NCBI GenBank assembly: GCA_030562195.1
Contig: JAUJPP010000012.1
Span: 25,301,476 to 25,365,475 of the forward strand
Length of the DNA stretch: 64,000 bases
Reading direction: 5' to 3'
DNA from: Nipponacmea schrenckii
Taxonomy: Eukaryota; Mollusca; Gastropoda; Lottiidae
Shown here piece by piece: positions 1 to 13,049 of this stretch. The notes under the pieces are model-generated. The model ran no database searches, was not told the DNA's origin, and saw only the letters and a list, made by a program, of their open reading frames with translations. The stretch's first letter is position 1; each line of letters begins with the position of its first letter. The translations under genes were made by a program, and so were the position numbers.

Positions 1-3000
1 TTCTCTTTGAGATCCAAAATGTCTACAAGTTCAACGTTCATCAAAGCCATCATTAGCCTACGATATACTGAAATAAGTTTAATCAACATTTTCTGCAGAA
101 TCTGTGCAAAGTTTTCTTTGAATTATATGTGTGGGGTCAATTTGTAATGTCAATCAAGTCTATGCAAATATATGCCTAATAGATCAATCATAATTCTGAT
201 TCAATATCATATTTTTATTTCCCTAATACACGGTTTGTAATTGTTGCTGTTTACATGCGTGGGTTTGTTTCTGATATTTACTGAATTAATGTCCTTTGTA
301 TATCGCCAGTTACTACAGGTTCTACTATAAATACTATTGATAACTCTAAGGGACAGATTGAAGTGTGTACATTAATAATGGAATGTGCTGAACCACCTCT
401 AGCTTAGTAAGAGAGTAAAACTAATCTGTATTATTCCCATAAATAAGCATGAACAATTCGGGAATAATGGTGCTGTAGAAGTGGACTAACTTAAACGAGA
501 GAATGATCATTAAGTGTTTGAAAAGAGTAAGAATGTCTTCTTCGCACTCGGTACCAGCTGATACACTTTTCTGTGAGACATTCAGTCTTTATAGCTTATA
601 AGTTATATATTTTGTATTTAGGCTTATCAACACATCCCTTTTAGAGGGTCCACATAGTTAGTAATGTTCAATTGGTATTTAGATTTGTTAACTAGACATC
701 TCTAACATAATAATTATTTCATATTTAGATTTGTTAACTGGTTTCAAGTTTCAGAGAGTTCACATTGATTATCTAGTATTTCTCTATCCATGTAAAGATT
801 GATAAAACTAATAATGAATGGTTTGAGAGACTAATTATTGGTTGTAGAGACCGAGAATAAACTGAAATAAACAATAGAAACAAAGTAAACATTGAGATCT
901 ATTAGTCGCTATTACTATTATTATACCCTTCTTCATATCATCTTCACACTCTCAGGGTATAACAAACTAGGTCTTATTTGTTTTTATCGTGGAGCTTTTC
1001 TAGTATAATACACGTATGTAAATAGAATTTGATAGTCAAACTGCATTCAGCACGTCCTAACTAGCCCTTTTTAGACACGGATAAGTCGTTTAAAACCGGT
1101 CGCAGACCATACGGAACCTACTATATCGAACGGAATATTCATCAATAAAACGTTAATCACTCGGTTTCAGTTACCGTACAACTGTGATTAGAACTATTTT
1201 GAAACTATTTCGCTGTACAGTTTTTTTTTTCAATATATGGTATACAAAACGTAGAGATAAAGTCGGTATGAATGTGAAAAAAGTCAAATGTAAAACTAGA
1301 AACAATCTGCCAGACGTTTAACATAAAGACGAATTATTCCCATGTTAATATTGAATTGTGAAATATAGAAATAACGAGAAAAATATCCCTCTCTCCTACT
1401 TAATATCTCTTTGTCTCATTTAATGTGCTAATTTTCTTTCTTACAAGTTTTACAAGTCTTATTCAGACATTTCAATACACGATTGTCTTTTATTTCAAAT
1501 GTAATGACGAATCATCGCTAAGTTATTCTTCAATACGTTATGGGGAAAGTTTATTCTAAGACTACGAATATATAAATGAAATAAAATGGAGTTTAACATC
1601 CTACAATCTGGTTGAGCTTATCAAGACGGGCAGTGTGAATCTCGAAAAAGCCCCAAGACGATAGCTAATTTACATCATTATTGGTAATTAGACAGAAACC
1701 AATACCTAATATTGTCCATCAGTCAAATTCGGTAAAGAATCATCAAGATTACAAAAAGACGGTCAAGTTCTTTCTTTTAAGAGCCGTCGACAACTCTTAG
1801 AGAACTCGGGAATTCATGATTGAATATATCCATCTTACTTGATCAAAGTAAAGAACCTTTTTGGACTAAAATAAATAAAGAATTCGCAGCACATTATAAT
1901 CTAATATTCCAGAATATAAACAGATCAGTCATAAGAAATTCGACTGTACTTTGTGATAAATAATCCATTCCAAATGGCGATCTAGATCATCGTGACCCAA
2001 TACAGCCATTTGAAGATGATGTACGACAGACAAATTATATTGTCATCTGTTATACTACATATTTCATGGTAAATGGAAATAAAATAGGTTTCAACAGACA
2101 CCTGCATACTCTTATTATCAACAGCTTGACAACAGAATATGAAATAGAGTTTCACGTCTTACTATATCATTTTAATCCTTAGGTAATCAAACTCTTCAGA
2201 TTCCGATTTGGAAAATGAAAAGGAAACTAAATATCAAAAGTTTGAATATATGAAATAATATGGTATTAGACATTAAAAAGTTTGAATATGTAAACTGTTA
2301 CACCTCCCGGTTCTACTCAAGATTTGGCCAATGAAAATGCAGTGTGCGATGAGGACAACGAGATAAATAAACCTTATCCAAGTTTAAAGGTTTTTCCGAC
2401 CAGCATCACTGCATTGTTTGTTGATAAACAATTTACCTAAGACAGAAAAAAGGGTTGAAAATCCAGGAGGACTAGAACATTGACGTTTCCAAAGGAATCT
2501 CCGCCAATGGAAGTCTAGCTGTATAGGCAGAGCCAAGTTTCAAATATAAAATTGGTGTAAAGAGGCAAAAACATTAAAAAGCCTTCCTTGCCGTGTTTCA
2601 GGAGAGCTCGCTATGATAAAGACGCATTGTATTAAAGAAACCTTTCTAACATCGTCAACTCGCCACACGCTGTATCTGTACTGACAAAATTTAAAAACCA
2701 TACGGTAGAGACGACAGAAGATTTTCTTGCTGTATCTCTCGAGAACTGACTATGATTTAGATGTTTTAATTAGACAACCTACTCACAGTAAAACGATCAT
2801 CCCGAGGGTAAGAACTGGCAGGATAAAACCGTGCCGTACACCAGAAACTAGGAAACTAGACGGCCATCCGATACACTCAAATCATAATGTTCTTTTATAT
2901 CAATTCCATAAAAAATAACTGCACGTTTGGTCAAGGCTGAAGCATGAATATGCAAGGGAAGACAATCTTTTAAATATACTCGTGAAAGGAAATTTTTCAA

Positions 3001-3535
3001 CCAGCGGTATCAATACACTAACCAATGTTTACAAGGACTAATGTTTACACTTATTATTCAAAATAGCTTGAATATCTGTAGTCAATTAAAATATCATCAA
3101 GGACAACTATGCCAGGGGTTCGAAACACTTCAAATAATGTTTACAAAAAATACAAGAAAACTTATAAGGAAAAATCCATTAAAAAATACCCCGGGTTTAA
3201 AACTTTTCAAACAGGATATCGGTACCTATGGTTAAAACAAATGTTATAGAAATACAAGAAAACTTTAGAGTCCATAACATAACGAGATTCTTCAAGTTGA
3301 AGTACCTACAAGATACTTAGTCAAAACAATCTTTGAAACTACAGGATGGCGACTATATAGGCCTATATCTAACTAGGGTTTATTAAAACCGTCAGAGACA
3401 ACGATGTTTAGAGTACGAAACACTTCATATAACGGTGCAAATGTCCGGATTTAAATAACAAGGATTCTTATAGTCTAAGGAATGGTCAAATGAGGCTTAG
3501 AGTTCGAAACCTCATATAACGGTACCAAAGAAAGA
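1..3535. other. AT-rich stretch without a recognised gene
   Basis: I see no coding region with homology or a convincing splice structure on either strand. The open frames at 2727-2918 and 3041-3235 are short and have no recognisable motif. Around 590-850 there are two diverged copies of the element that forms the 64-bp array at 44600-45700 (shared words such as GTCCACATAG and GGTATTTAG), so at least part of this stretch is old repeat. Confidence 0.5.
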
Positions 3536-3595
3536 GAGAAAGAAATAAAGAAAGCCCTTACCCTAGAAAGAAAGAAAGAAAGAAAGAACTATATT
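3536..3595. repeat. GAAA-type microsatellite
   Basis: Runs of (GAAA)n and related purine words flank a short non-repeat core. It sits immediately before a copy of a dispersed element at 3598-3800. Confidence 0.75.
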
Positions 3596-3597
3596 TT

Positions 3598-3800
3598 ACA
3601 AGGATAACAAATTATCTGTACCCATTTACAGCTGGGTGGACTGGAATTATGAGTGAAGATGGCTTATTAAAGGTCATCGGACTTTACACTCTGGTCGAGA
3701 TTAGAACTCACGTCCGACATTTTCAACGTATCCAAGCAAATGACGTCATAACGTAAAGAACCAAAGCTCTAACCGCTGTGTACAGATTTGAGAACTCTTG
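3598..3800. repeat. Dispersed element, copy 1
   Basis: This stretch shares an ordered set of words with 6085-6345: ACAAGGATAACAA, GTACCCATTTA, GCTGGGTGGA, GGAATTATGAGTGAAGATG and CGACATTTTCAACGTATCCA. A third, weaker relative is at about 19845-19930. The same ACAAGGATAACAACTTAGG head is the unit of the arrays at 33650-34540 and 54575-55260. Order and orientation are conserved, as expected of copies of one transposed element; no coding capacity or clear termini are visible. Confidence 0.6.
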
Positions 3801-4129
3801 GCAGTAACAGCGATTGTCTATGGAATGGGGCTTAGAGTTCGAAGCTCTTAAAAACCATCAGGAGTTAAAATATGCCATTATAGTCAAAACAATTTTAAAG
3901 ACTGCATGATGACGGCGATATATTACTACTGTCTATTAAAACGAAATCAGAAACAAATGTGACGAGTAGGAAGAATGGATTACAAGAGAGAAAATGTATA
4001 AATATGTCAAAAAAGACAAACGAGGCAAGATTAAATATAACTGGTAAATAAATAAACTGGTGTTATATTTACAAGTTATAATATATATTATAGAGTCTGA
4101 CAACTTATATAGTACACGTTATTTAAATT

Positions 4130-4560
4130 ATACCATGGTGCAGTTTGATGGGTGGTGGTTGGTATTAGAAGAAAGGAGGGGTGGGGTGGGGATGTTGGTT
4201 CAACGAGATATATACGAGAATATAGGGATTTAGGGTTCAGTTTGAAGGGAGCGGATTGGTATAAGAGGCATTGAGTAGCGATGAAGGGGGTAGGATATTG
4301 GGGGCATATATTCATTGGGTTTGAGAATAAAGGGATTGGGTTGTGATAAAGAGGTTGGAAAGAAAGGGGGGGGGGGCTGGCTATAAGGATGAATAGGGAT
4401 TGGAGATAAAGAGGGGGTGTGGAAAGAAGGTGAGAGTAGGTTATTGGAAGGGGGTATATTTATTGGATTCACGGGGATTAAGAATAAAAGGAGAAAGGAA
4501 CTACTGCCTTGAGGAAGTATGACATATTGGGTGTGGTATGGATACGATACATGTAGGGCC
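4130..4560. repeat. G-rich polypurine tract
   Basis: The + strand is a run of GGGT, GGGGTGGGG and a G12-13 stretch near 4367, with GA-rich spacers. Its complement gives artificial Pro/Ser-rich open frames. Several G-runs lie close enough together for G-quadruplex formation. No gene is supported. Confidence 0.6.
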
Positions 4561-4799
4561 AATATTGACTCAAAGCATATTGAACTATATCAATAACAAC
4601 ACGACTTGTTGATAGGAAAGAGATCATGTGGTATCTAGGTATCCAGTCTTCTGTATTTATTATTTTAATAAACTCTCAATATTATTTTAATTAAAATAGA
4701 TCGATATGATTGTGATGAAGTACTGAGTTTAACTTCCTAACCCAACAACTGCACAAACTTTTTAACTACGGTACCAAACTAACGAATAGATCTAAATCT

Positions 4800-5578
4800 A
4801 ACCATCATACCATTACCATCAACAACTACTGAGTATCAGAGCTATCCATTAACAACTACTGAGTCTCAGAGCTATACATCAACAACTACTGAGTCTCAGA
4901 GCTATCCATCAACAACTACTGAGTCTCAGAGCTATACATCAACAACTACTGAGTCTCAGAGCTATTCATCAACAACTACTGAGTCTCAGAGCTATTCATC
5001 AACAACTATTGAGTCTCAGAGCTATTCATCAACAACTATTGAGTCTCAGAGCTATTCATCAACAACTACTGAGTCTCAGAGCTATACATCAACAACTACT
5101 GAGTGCTTTCCAGAGCTGATTCATCAACAACTACTGAGTCTCAGAGCTATCATCAACAACTACTGAGTCTCAGAGATATTCATCAACAACTATTGAGTCT
5201 CAGAGATATTCATCAACAACTATTGAGTCTCAGAGCTATCCATCAACAACTACTGAGTCTCAGAGCTATCATCAACAACTACTGAGTCTCAGAGCTATTC
5301 ATCAACAACTACTGAGTCTCAGAGCTATACATCAACAACTATTGAGTCTCAGAGCTATTCATCAACAACTATTGAGTCTCAGAGCTATTCATCAACAACT
5401 ATTGAGTCTCAGAGCTATTCATCAACAACTATTGAGTCTCAGAGCTATTCATCAACAACTATTGAGTCTCAGAGCTATACATCAACAACTACTGAGTCTC
5501 AGAGCTATACATCAACAACTATGAGTCTCAGAGCTATCATCAACAACTACTGAGTCTCAGAGCTGTCCATCAACCAAC
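4800..5578. repeat. 30-bp minisatellite
   Basis: About 26 head-to-tail copies of a 30-bp unit built from CATCAACAACTACTGAGTCT and CAGAGCTAT, with single-base variants (TATTGAG, AGATATTC) and a few 1-bp indels. Because 30 is a multiple of three the unit gives open frames, but these are array artefacts. Confidence 0.95.
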
Positions 5579-6084
5579 AAACTGGCCGACCGGAAGTAAG
5601 ACATAAACATTAAATATACGGAGATTTACGTCGTACTCGTCTGTACCTAATGGGTTTATGAAGACGGACAGAGCCATGCAAGGTGCAGTGAAGGACAGTG
5701 GCATTATTCTACTCTTTATAGCTCGAAAATTGACATTATTTAAATGGCAGTGACTGCTTGCTTTAAGTGATTTTTATTTTCTTCAAAATACGGTATTTGA
5801 TCTTAAGGCTACCGAAATAAAAGCTAGCTAAGCCTAGATACTGTGAGGTCTATATAACAAATGAATAATTCTGTATGGTTACCAGAATATCCCAGCCTTC
5901 AGGATTGTGAGAAAAGGTTATTATGACACCAAATAAACCTATATCTACAGGCAAAATGGAGGTCGTGACTTCACCAAAGATATTCCTGTAAATTCGGATT
6001 CAGAACAATCCAAGAATAGTTTGTATTAACATGGGAAGACTAAGTTTTAAAGAAAGAAACAAAAAAGAAAGAAACAACTATATT

Positions 6085-6345
6085 TAACAAGGATAACAAC
6101 TTAGGTTCACAAGTCCGCCGTGACAGGGATTCTTTCTACCAGCAAAACTGGTCCTTGGCCAGACTTCTTGGCATTGATATTTCCCGGATTATCCGTACCC
6201 ATTTAATGCTGGGTGGATTGGAATTATGAGTGAAGATGACTTACTCAAGGAACGACTCACGTCCGACATTTTCAACGTATCCAAGCAAATACGTCTCGAC
6301 GTTCAGAACCAACGCTTTAACCGTTAGATTAAGATGTGCTTTAGT
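6085..6345. repeat. Dispersed element, copy 2
   Basis: Fuller copy of the element at 3598-3800. It adds the section GGATTCTTTCTACCAGC...CTGGTCCTTGGCCAGAC, which is the body of the 74-bp tandem units at 33650-34540 and 54575-55260. This suggests those arrays grew by tandem amplification of one segment of this dispersed element. Confidence 0.6.
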
Positions 6346-6837
6346 ACGGTTCACAATATTGTAGCCTAATATAATTTCTGTTATAAATGGAGATCGTTAT
6401 AAAATAAATGATAATCGGTGTATTAAGGAAGGTAAACATAGCTAGTGTTGAAATATGGCTCGGTTTTTATTCTACAGATAAACTGAGACGAACTTTGGTT
6501 AAAATCAAACACTTAAAAAACTTCATCCAATACAGCCTACTTCTTGGTTTTCTAGTAATTTGTTCGAGTCTAATTCGGTATTCTGGACACAGTGACTGTA
6601 GTCTGTAGTCATCTAAACTGTAATTGAAAATTAATCAGTTTAAACCAAGCTTATTGAGATTTGATTGGTTAACTATTTACCAGTAATCGCCATTTTATTA
6701 CTCTGTCGTATTTAGGCGTCAAAATGTAATTGGATTATTCCACAGTCGTGCGTCTCTTATCTTTCTGCTACAATAGACTACGATTCTGGATACAGGACAG
6801 AGGATATATGCTGGTCAATCTACACATCACGAGATTC

Positions 6838-7235
6838 GTTAAGATTCAGGCTTGTTAGCGATACGTTAAGCTTCCGTCGTGTTGGCGATACGTTTAGCTT
6901 CCGTCGTGTTGGCGATACGTTTAGCTTCCGTCGTGTTGGCGATACGTTAAGCTTCCGTCGTGTTGGCGATACGTTAAGCTTCCGTCGTGTTGGCGATACG
7001 TTTAGCTTCCGTCGTGTTGGCGATACGTTTAGCTTCCGTCGTGTTGGCGATACGTTAACCTTGCGTCTTGTTGGCGATACGTTAACCTTCCGTCGTGTTG
7101 GCGATACGTTAACCTTGCGTCTTGTTGGCAATACGTTAACCTTGCGTCTTGTTGGCGATAAGTTAACCTTGCGTCTTGTTGGCGATACGCTATCCGTGCG
7201 TCTTGTTGGCTCGTCACGCTTCCGATTTGTCATGG
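6838..7235. repeat. 27-bp minisatellite
   Basis: About 14 copies of a 27-bp unit with core CTTCCGTCGTGTTGGCGATA. The right half shifts to a variant with CTTGCGTCTTGTTGGCGATA. The unit is a multiple of three, so both strands show repetitive open frames (nine-residue period), which I do not regard as genes. Confidence 0.95.
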
Positions 7236-7369
7236 CCCTACGGTTCCGGTTCCGTTAATGATTCTCTTTGCCGCACGTCTGTCCTTGTCGTAATGGTCGC
7301 TGTACTTTTAATGATATTTTATCGAAGTGTAGCGTAAACAAGGAATATAAATGGTCGAGTTTAAAGTTG

Positions 7370-7960
7370 AATTAATCAGGACGACTGGTGATAAATCATG
7401 GCTTTATTACTATAACTGTCTTTTATACAAATTATTACACACACAGATATAACTTTACTGTTGGTATTACCGGAGGGGGTTGGTGGGTAGAGAGGACTGA
7501 AGACGAGGGGAGGGAGGGGGAGGGGGGAGGGGACTGGTGATAAATCATGGCTTTATTACTATAACTGTCTTTTATACAAATTATTACACACACAGATATA
7601 ACTTTACTGTGGTATTACCGGAGGGGGTTGGTGGGAGAGAGGACTAGGGGGGAGGGAGGGTGGAAAGGGGGGAGGGGATTGGTAGGGATACAAGCGTGGG
7701 GCTAGTGATAAGTAATGGGTTAAGGCTGAGTTTGACGTTGAATTAAAGATAAGCTATTCGATTTGTATTACACAATGATGGTGAATAGGTGGGTGGGGGG
7801 GGGTGGAAGTGGTAAGGAGATGGAATAGGAATACAAGCGTGAGGCTAGGATAAGGAAGGGTAAGGCTGAGTTTGACGTTGAATATAAGATAAATTCGTAT
7901 TTTTGTAAAATGATGGTGAATGGGGTTTTAAAGGTAGGAGCAGAGGGGTGGGGTGGGGAG
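7370..7960. repeat. Four diverging tandem copies, about 110-170 bp
   Basis: Two nearly identical copies (about 7378-7500 and 7530-7640) share GGTGATAAATCATGGC, TTACACACACAGATATAAC and TACCGGAGGGGGTTGGTGGG. Two more diverged copies follow (about 7690-7830 and 7840-7960) with TAAGGCTGAGTTTGACGTTG. Each copy ends in a G-rich polypurine tract. Confidence 0.7.
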
Positions 7961-9149
7961 TGGAGAGGGGGAGGAATGACTACTAGCTATAAATGAAACT
8001 GTATTAGTTTCTAAGGATGGAATTCTTATGGGGTATTAATGACTTGAATACTAGGTGGCTTGTTCTATCTATCACTTTGATATAAAATTACGTTAGGATA
8101 AAACCATCATCTGTTTTCTGTCATATTAAAAATTCTTTAACTCAACCGTGATTTAAATGTCAAATGTAATTTTTTTTTTTTGTATTTGCCTTGGCAAACA
8201 ACTGATAAGAAAAGCATTGTTTGGTTTCGGAATAACTGTGAATTCCCGACGGTTAGCTTGTTTTATACAACTACTACCCAGCCTTCGACTTGTACCATAA
8301 ATTGGCTAGAGGCATGATTTGTCGTGTTTCTAGCTTAAAGGTTGAACCGGTTCTGATTCTTATCACTATTGACCGCCGTCAAGTTGATTCTATCTCACTA
8401 CTTTATATAATGGGTATCATATACAGTTATGGTTGTATTGGTTAAACCGCAACGCTATACAGCAACGTTTAACAACCACAACGTTCAATTATACAGAAGG
8501 CACACAACACAGCACATTTTCAAGTTGATCGTTATTGAAAAAGAGTGTTATAAGTGAACCATTCAATTTAATAACACAAATTGTGTAACGTAACCTGGTA
8601 GTATTATCATACGAAGGAGGTTTCTTTGGTTGATGTAGAAAAACTATTTCCCCTCTCTTCTTCCCTCTCCCGCAAGGGGGGTACGGGGGCAAAGCAAAAC
8701 TTGCTCTTTTTCAGCAATTATAACGACATACACTACGCAATTATAATTTTGTAGTTTTTGTAGTACGAGACATTGCTAGTCGGATAGATGTTTTCAAAGA
8801 CCACCTCTCCCTCAAACATTACATTATTCATCCCCCCCCCCCTCATCCTCGAGTCACGTTTATGACATCTCTTATCAATAAGGCATTTATGACTTGGCAT
8901 AGATAAAAAAACTCAAATTATGGATTAACTATTTGTAAATGAATCAATTGTTTTAGTAAGTCGACTATTATAAACAAGTTGGAGTTGTGAGTTACCAGTT
9001 TGTAATTAGTTATGATAGATAGATATCGACAAGACAAGATCAAACTAACGGTAAATAATAACTAACCTAGCTAGCTAGAGATCTACATACGATACGATAT
9101 GTTAGTATTAATTTGTCTCGGAATAGGTACGGTATTGGAGATACGTTTT
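7961..9149. other. Non-genic AT-rich stretch
   Basis: I see no gene. It holds a T11 run near 8171, a C10 run near 8833 and short low-complexity words only. Confidence 0.45.
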
Positions 9150-9960
9150 TAGTTTGTGGGCGTGTATGTATATGCAAATTCAGCCCACGTTATGCAAATG
9201 ATTGCTATTTTGGGGTTTTATTCTAAATATAAACTTTTTGAGGTATACTGGGAGTAGAACTACAATGCGCATAGGCCTACGTATGTTAATTAGAGTACGT
9301 ATACATATAGATGAATATTGTGGGCGTGTAGTTAATATGCAAATTTGGTGATATACGTAGAAAGTACAACTTGATGTATCAGTTACCAAACTCGTGTATT
9401 TTGTTAAATTCATATTTAAATCAAGCTTACTATGTATAATATTCATATTCATATATGCATAATGCATAGAATTATCTTGTGGGCGTATACATAATATGCA
9501 AATAAGCATACGAAAATGTAATTTTCACATTAGTTTATGCATTATGCATAGAATCATCTTGTTGACGTGTACGTAATATTCAAATAACTATACGCAAATA
9601 TCAAATATATGCGCTTTTCAGGAATAGCCTACTTAACTTGTGCTATTCGTTAACACTGCCTCAGGTCATTTCGTAAAACACATATTATTTGCACTATGCA
9701 GACAAGTGGGTGTGTCTATAATATGTAAATTAGTTGTTTAATTTTGTGGGTGTGGTTTGTATTCTAATTAGATGATATGAGTAAATTATGTATTCAATAC
9801 TGAAAGAATTCACTATGCAAATGATATGCTAATTAACTAGAGTGTTTGTTTCATATACAATTGTAGTATGCAAATGAAGCAGGTATGGATGGAAGAAAGA
9901 AATAATTTAGATAAGGTATGTTTGAATATACATATGATGTATGCAAATTTTATGTAAATT
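9150..9960. repeat. Diverged repeat carrying seven ATGCAAAT octamers
   Basis: Exact ATGCAAAT occurs on the + strand at 9172, 9192, 9337, 9496, 9815, 9868 and 9941. Several are preceded by a second shared word, TGTGGGCGTGTA or close variants (about 9155, 9319, 9478, 9560, 9705, 9745), and TAATATGCAAAT. The pattern looks like an old tandem repeat in which the octamer was kept. ATGCAAAT is the consensus site of POU/Oct homeodomain factors. The block lies about 0.3-1 kb inside the presumed first intron of the neuroligin-like gene. Confidence 0.65.
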
Positions 9961-10186
9961 ATGTAATTATCAAAGTGACTATAGCTGGGTATTTTTTTTA
10001 ATAAGACCAGTCTAATAAGTTATCTAATCCATTTATCTGACGCTTCATTTTCAACTTCAAAGAACAAAAAAAAAATTTTCAATTTCAGACATGACATGAT
10101 TTTTATGTTTTAAATTTAATCAATGGAATTTTTTTTGCGGACTATCCCAGGTATAGTCACTTTAATGTAAACAAACTCGGCCTTAC

Positions 10187-10634
10187 CTGAGATCGGAACG
10201 TAAATATTAAGCGTTAAACAATCCTCGGTTTGTTTTACAATAAACGTACTAATATTCCGTAGCTGCCCTTCCCGTCCGTCGGGACGCTGGTCAAAATCCT
10301 CATTTTTAGCCGCACGTTGGGGACACACCGGTTGATGTTCAACAGCTACCCGTATCCCTTTCCATTTCTCCATGGGATTTTTTGGGGGCATGAATCTTAA
10401 GCCGCCTTGATTTAAATCCGCGTATCGTAGACCGAGATACGCTTCCACCGTACGTAAATGCCGATTGGGGAACTCTACAAGCACCCCCCGAACTTTTCCA
10501 TATCGTGTTGACATTACTCTGTCGCTTAATCGCGTCATCTTCACTTCCGCTTTGATACCCACTAATATTAGGGTCATGACCCCGACTAGGACCCATCCTG
10601 ACCCCTGTCGGCAGATTATCCGGCTCGCTGCCAT
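10187..10634 (-). CDS. Neuroligin/carboxylesterase-like protein, first coding exon (partial gene)
   Basis: The exon encodes the first 149 residues of a secreted or type I membrane carboxylesterase-fold protein. An in-frame stop lies four codons before the ATG at 10634. Residues 13-28 form a hydrophobic signal segment (GWVLVGVMTLILVG). Then come hallmarks of the esterase/neuroligin N-terminus: YGKVRG, VEAYLGLRYA, LRFMPP, W.G.R, PVCPQ and EDCLTLNIYVP, in the usual order and spacing. The VCPQ and EDCLTLN cysteines form a conserved disulfide in the family. The exon ends at a strong donor (CTCAG|GTAAGG, phase 1). No catalytic Ser region is in the window, so I cannot tell an active esterase from a catalytically dead neuroligin; the LRFMPP and VCPQ context favours neuroligin. 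The downstream exons would lie below 10187, but none is recognisable in the remaining 10 kb. Confidence 0.75.
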
Positions 10635-10639
10635 CTCGA

Positions 10640-11000
10640 CACTAGATTAAATTCCGATAATCCGCTCCGTACTTTCATGACACTCTTTGATAATCCATCT
10701 GATCCATTCAGAGAGCGAACAACTTGCAACTGACTATTCCTTGATATTTGCCGACCGTCAACGAGTCGTGTTTATTCGCAGTCAGCCATGGTAATAAAAT
10801 GACACACCATAAAACAATTGAAAATCAACTAAAAACTTTTCTTTTAATCAAATAGAATGTCCCGATAGTCACTGTGTTCTTCACAGCACGCGCCACGCGA
10901 CATTAAACAATTCTCAGTGATACTACTTGACTCGTGAGCTCGTGGATCTCGCGTGCAGCTACCGTTCATCTCGCATCATTTAGAACGCATGCGTGTTATT
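10640..11000 (-). promoter_or_regulatory. Candidate 5' flank of the neuroligin-like gene
   Basis: This short stretch is richer in CpG than its surroundings (words such as GCACGCGCCACGCGAC and TCTCGCGTGCAGC around 10890-10960) and lies directly upstream of the ATG exon. No TATA box is obvious. Promoter function is inferred from position and composition only. Confidence 0.35.
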
Positions 11001-11139
11001 GTATGTAAGAAAACTAAGATGAATGACAGCTGAGTAAAAGAGAGGATTGATTGAATTTGATCAATTTGAAAGGTTTTAGATGTAAAAAGTTGTATAGTGA
11101 TAAATGGTAGTATTTAAGCCAGATAGACCTTGATGCTCG

Positions 11140-13040
11140 GTGTTAATTTAAGCCCTGTTCGGGTAATTGGTATATAGAAATATTGGTGATATTCTATAAT
11201 AACTTATCGAGAAGTATATTCATAACTTAAGGGTTTGATTAAGGCCTCAGTTGTTCGGGTAATTGGTATATAGAAATATTGGTGATATTTTAATAACTTA
11301 TCGAGAAGTATATTCATAACTTAAGGGTTTGATTAAGGCCTCAGTTGTTCGGGTAACTTTGGGATATAGAAATATTGGTGATATTCTATAATAACTTATC
11401 GAGAAGTATATTCATAACTTAAGGGTTTGATTAAGGCCTCAGTTGTTCGGGTAATATATAGAAATATTGGTGATATTCTATAATAACTTATCGAGAAGTA
11501 TATTCATAACTTAAGGGTTTGATTAAGGCCTCAGTTGTTCGGGTAATTGATATATAGAAATATTGGTGATATTCTATAATAACTTATCGAGAAGTATATT
11601 CATAACTTAAGGGTTTGATTAAGGCCTCAGTTGTTCGGGTAACTGATATATAGAAATATTGGTGATATTCTATAATAACTTATCGAGAAGTATATTCATA
11701 ACTTAAGGGTTTGATTAAGGCCTCAGTTGTTCGGGTAATGGTATAGAATATTGGTGATATTCTATAATAACTTATCGAGAAGTATATTCATAACTTAAGG
11801 GTTTGATTAAGGCCTCAGTTGTTCGGGTAATTGGTATATAAAAATTGGTGATATTCTTATAACTTATCAGAAGTATATCATACTTAAGGTTTGATTAAGG
11901 TAGTTGTTCGGGTAATTCATATAAGGAATATTGGAATCTATAATAAATTTCGAGAAGTATATTCTAAATTAAGGGTTTGATTAAGGCCTCGTTTTCGGGT
12001 AACTTATAAAAATATTGGTGATATTCTATAATAACTTATCGAGAAGTATATTCTAACTTAAGGGTTTGATTAAGGCCTCAGTTGTTCGGGTAATGGTATA
12101 TAGAAATATTGGTGATATTCTATAATAACTTATCGAGAAGTATATTCATAACTTAAGGGTTTGATTAAGGCCTCAGTTGTTCGGGTAACTGGTATATAGA
12201 AATATTGGTGATATTTATAATAACTTATCGAGAAGTATATTCATAACTTAAGGGTTTGATTAAGGCCTCAGTTGTTCGGGTAATTGGTATATAGAAATAT
12301 TGGTGACATTTTAATAACTTATCGAGAAGTATATTCATAACTTAAGGGTTTGATTAAGGCCTCAGTTGTTCGGGTAATTGGTATATAGAAATATTGGTGA
12401 TATTCTATAATAACTTATCGAGAAGTATATTCATAACTTAAGGGTTTGATTAAGGCCTCAGTTGTTCGGGTAACTGATATATAGAAATATTGGTGATATT
12501 CTATAATAACTTATCGAGAAGTATATTCATAACTTAAGGGTTTGATTAAGGCCTCAGTTGTTCGGGTAACTGATATATAGAAATATTGGTGATATTCTAT
12601 AATAACTTATCGAGAAGTATATTCATAACTTAAGGGTTTGATTAAGGCCTCAGTTGTTCGGGTAACTGGTATATGAAATATTGGTGATATTCTATAATAA
12701 CTTATCGAGAAGTATATTCATAACTTAAGGGTTTGATTAAGGCCTCAGTTGTTCGGGTAATTGGTATATAGAAATATTGGTGATATTCTATAATAACTTA
12801 TCGAGAAGTATATTCATAACTTAAGGGTTTGATTAAGGCCTCAGTTGTTCGGGTAACTGATATATTGAAATATTGGTGATATTCTATAATAACTTATCGA
12901 GAAGTATATTCATAACTTAAGGGTTTGATTAAGGCCTCAGTTGTTCGGGTAACTGATATATAGAAATATTGGTGATATTTATAATAACTTATCGAGAAGT
13001 ATATTCATAACTTAAGGGTTTGATTAAGGCTTCATTTGAT
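11140..13040. repeat. 96-bp satellite array
   Basis: About 19-20 head-to-tail copies of a unit of about 96 bp containing CAGTTGTTCGGGTAA, GAAATATTGGTGATATTC, ATAACTTATCGAGAAG and CATAACTTAAGGG. Most copies are over 95 percent alike by eye. Copies between about 11830 and 12010 carry a burst of single-base deletions unlike the rest. Confidence 0.97.
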
Positions 13041-13049
13041 TCTAATATT

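Noticed and set aside
5103..5524. Leu/Ser/Gln-rich ten-residue repeats on +
   Set aside because: The frame is a by-product of a 30-bp minisatellite; no start context or flanking exon.
6820..7258. Arg-rich nine-residue repeats on both strands
   Set aside because: Both come from the 27-bp minisatellite.
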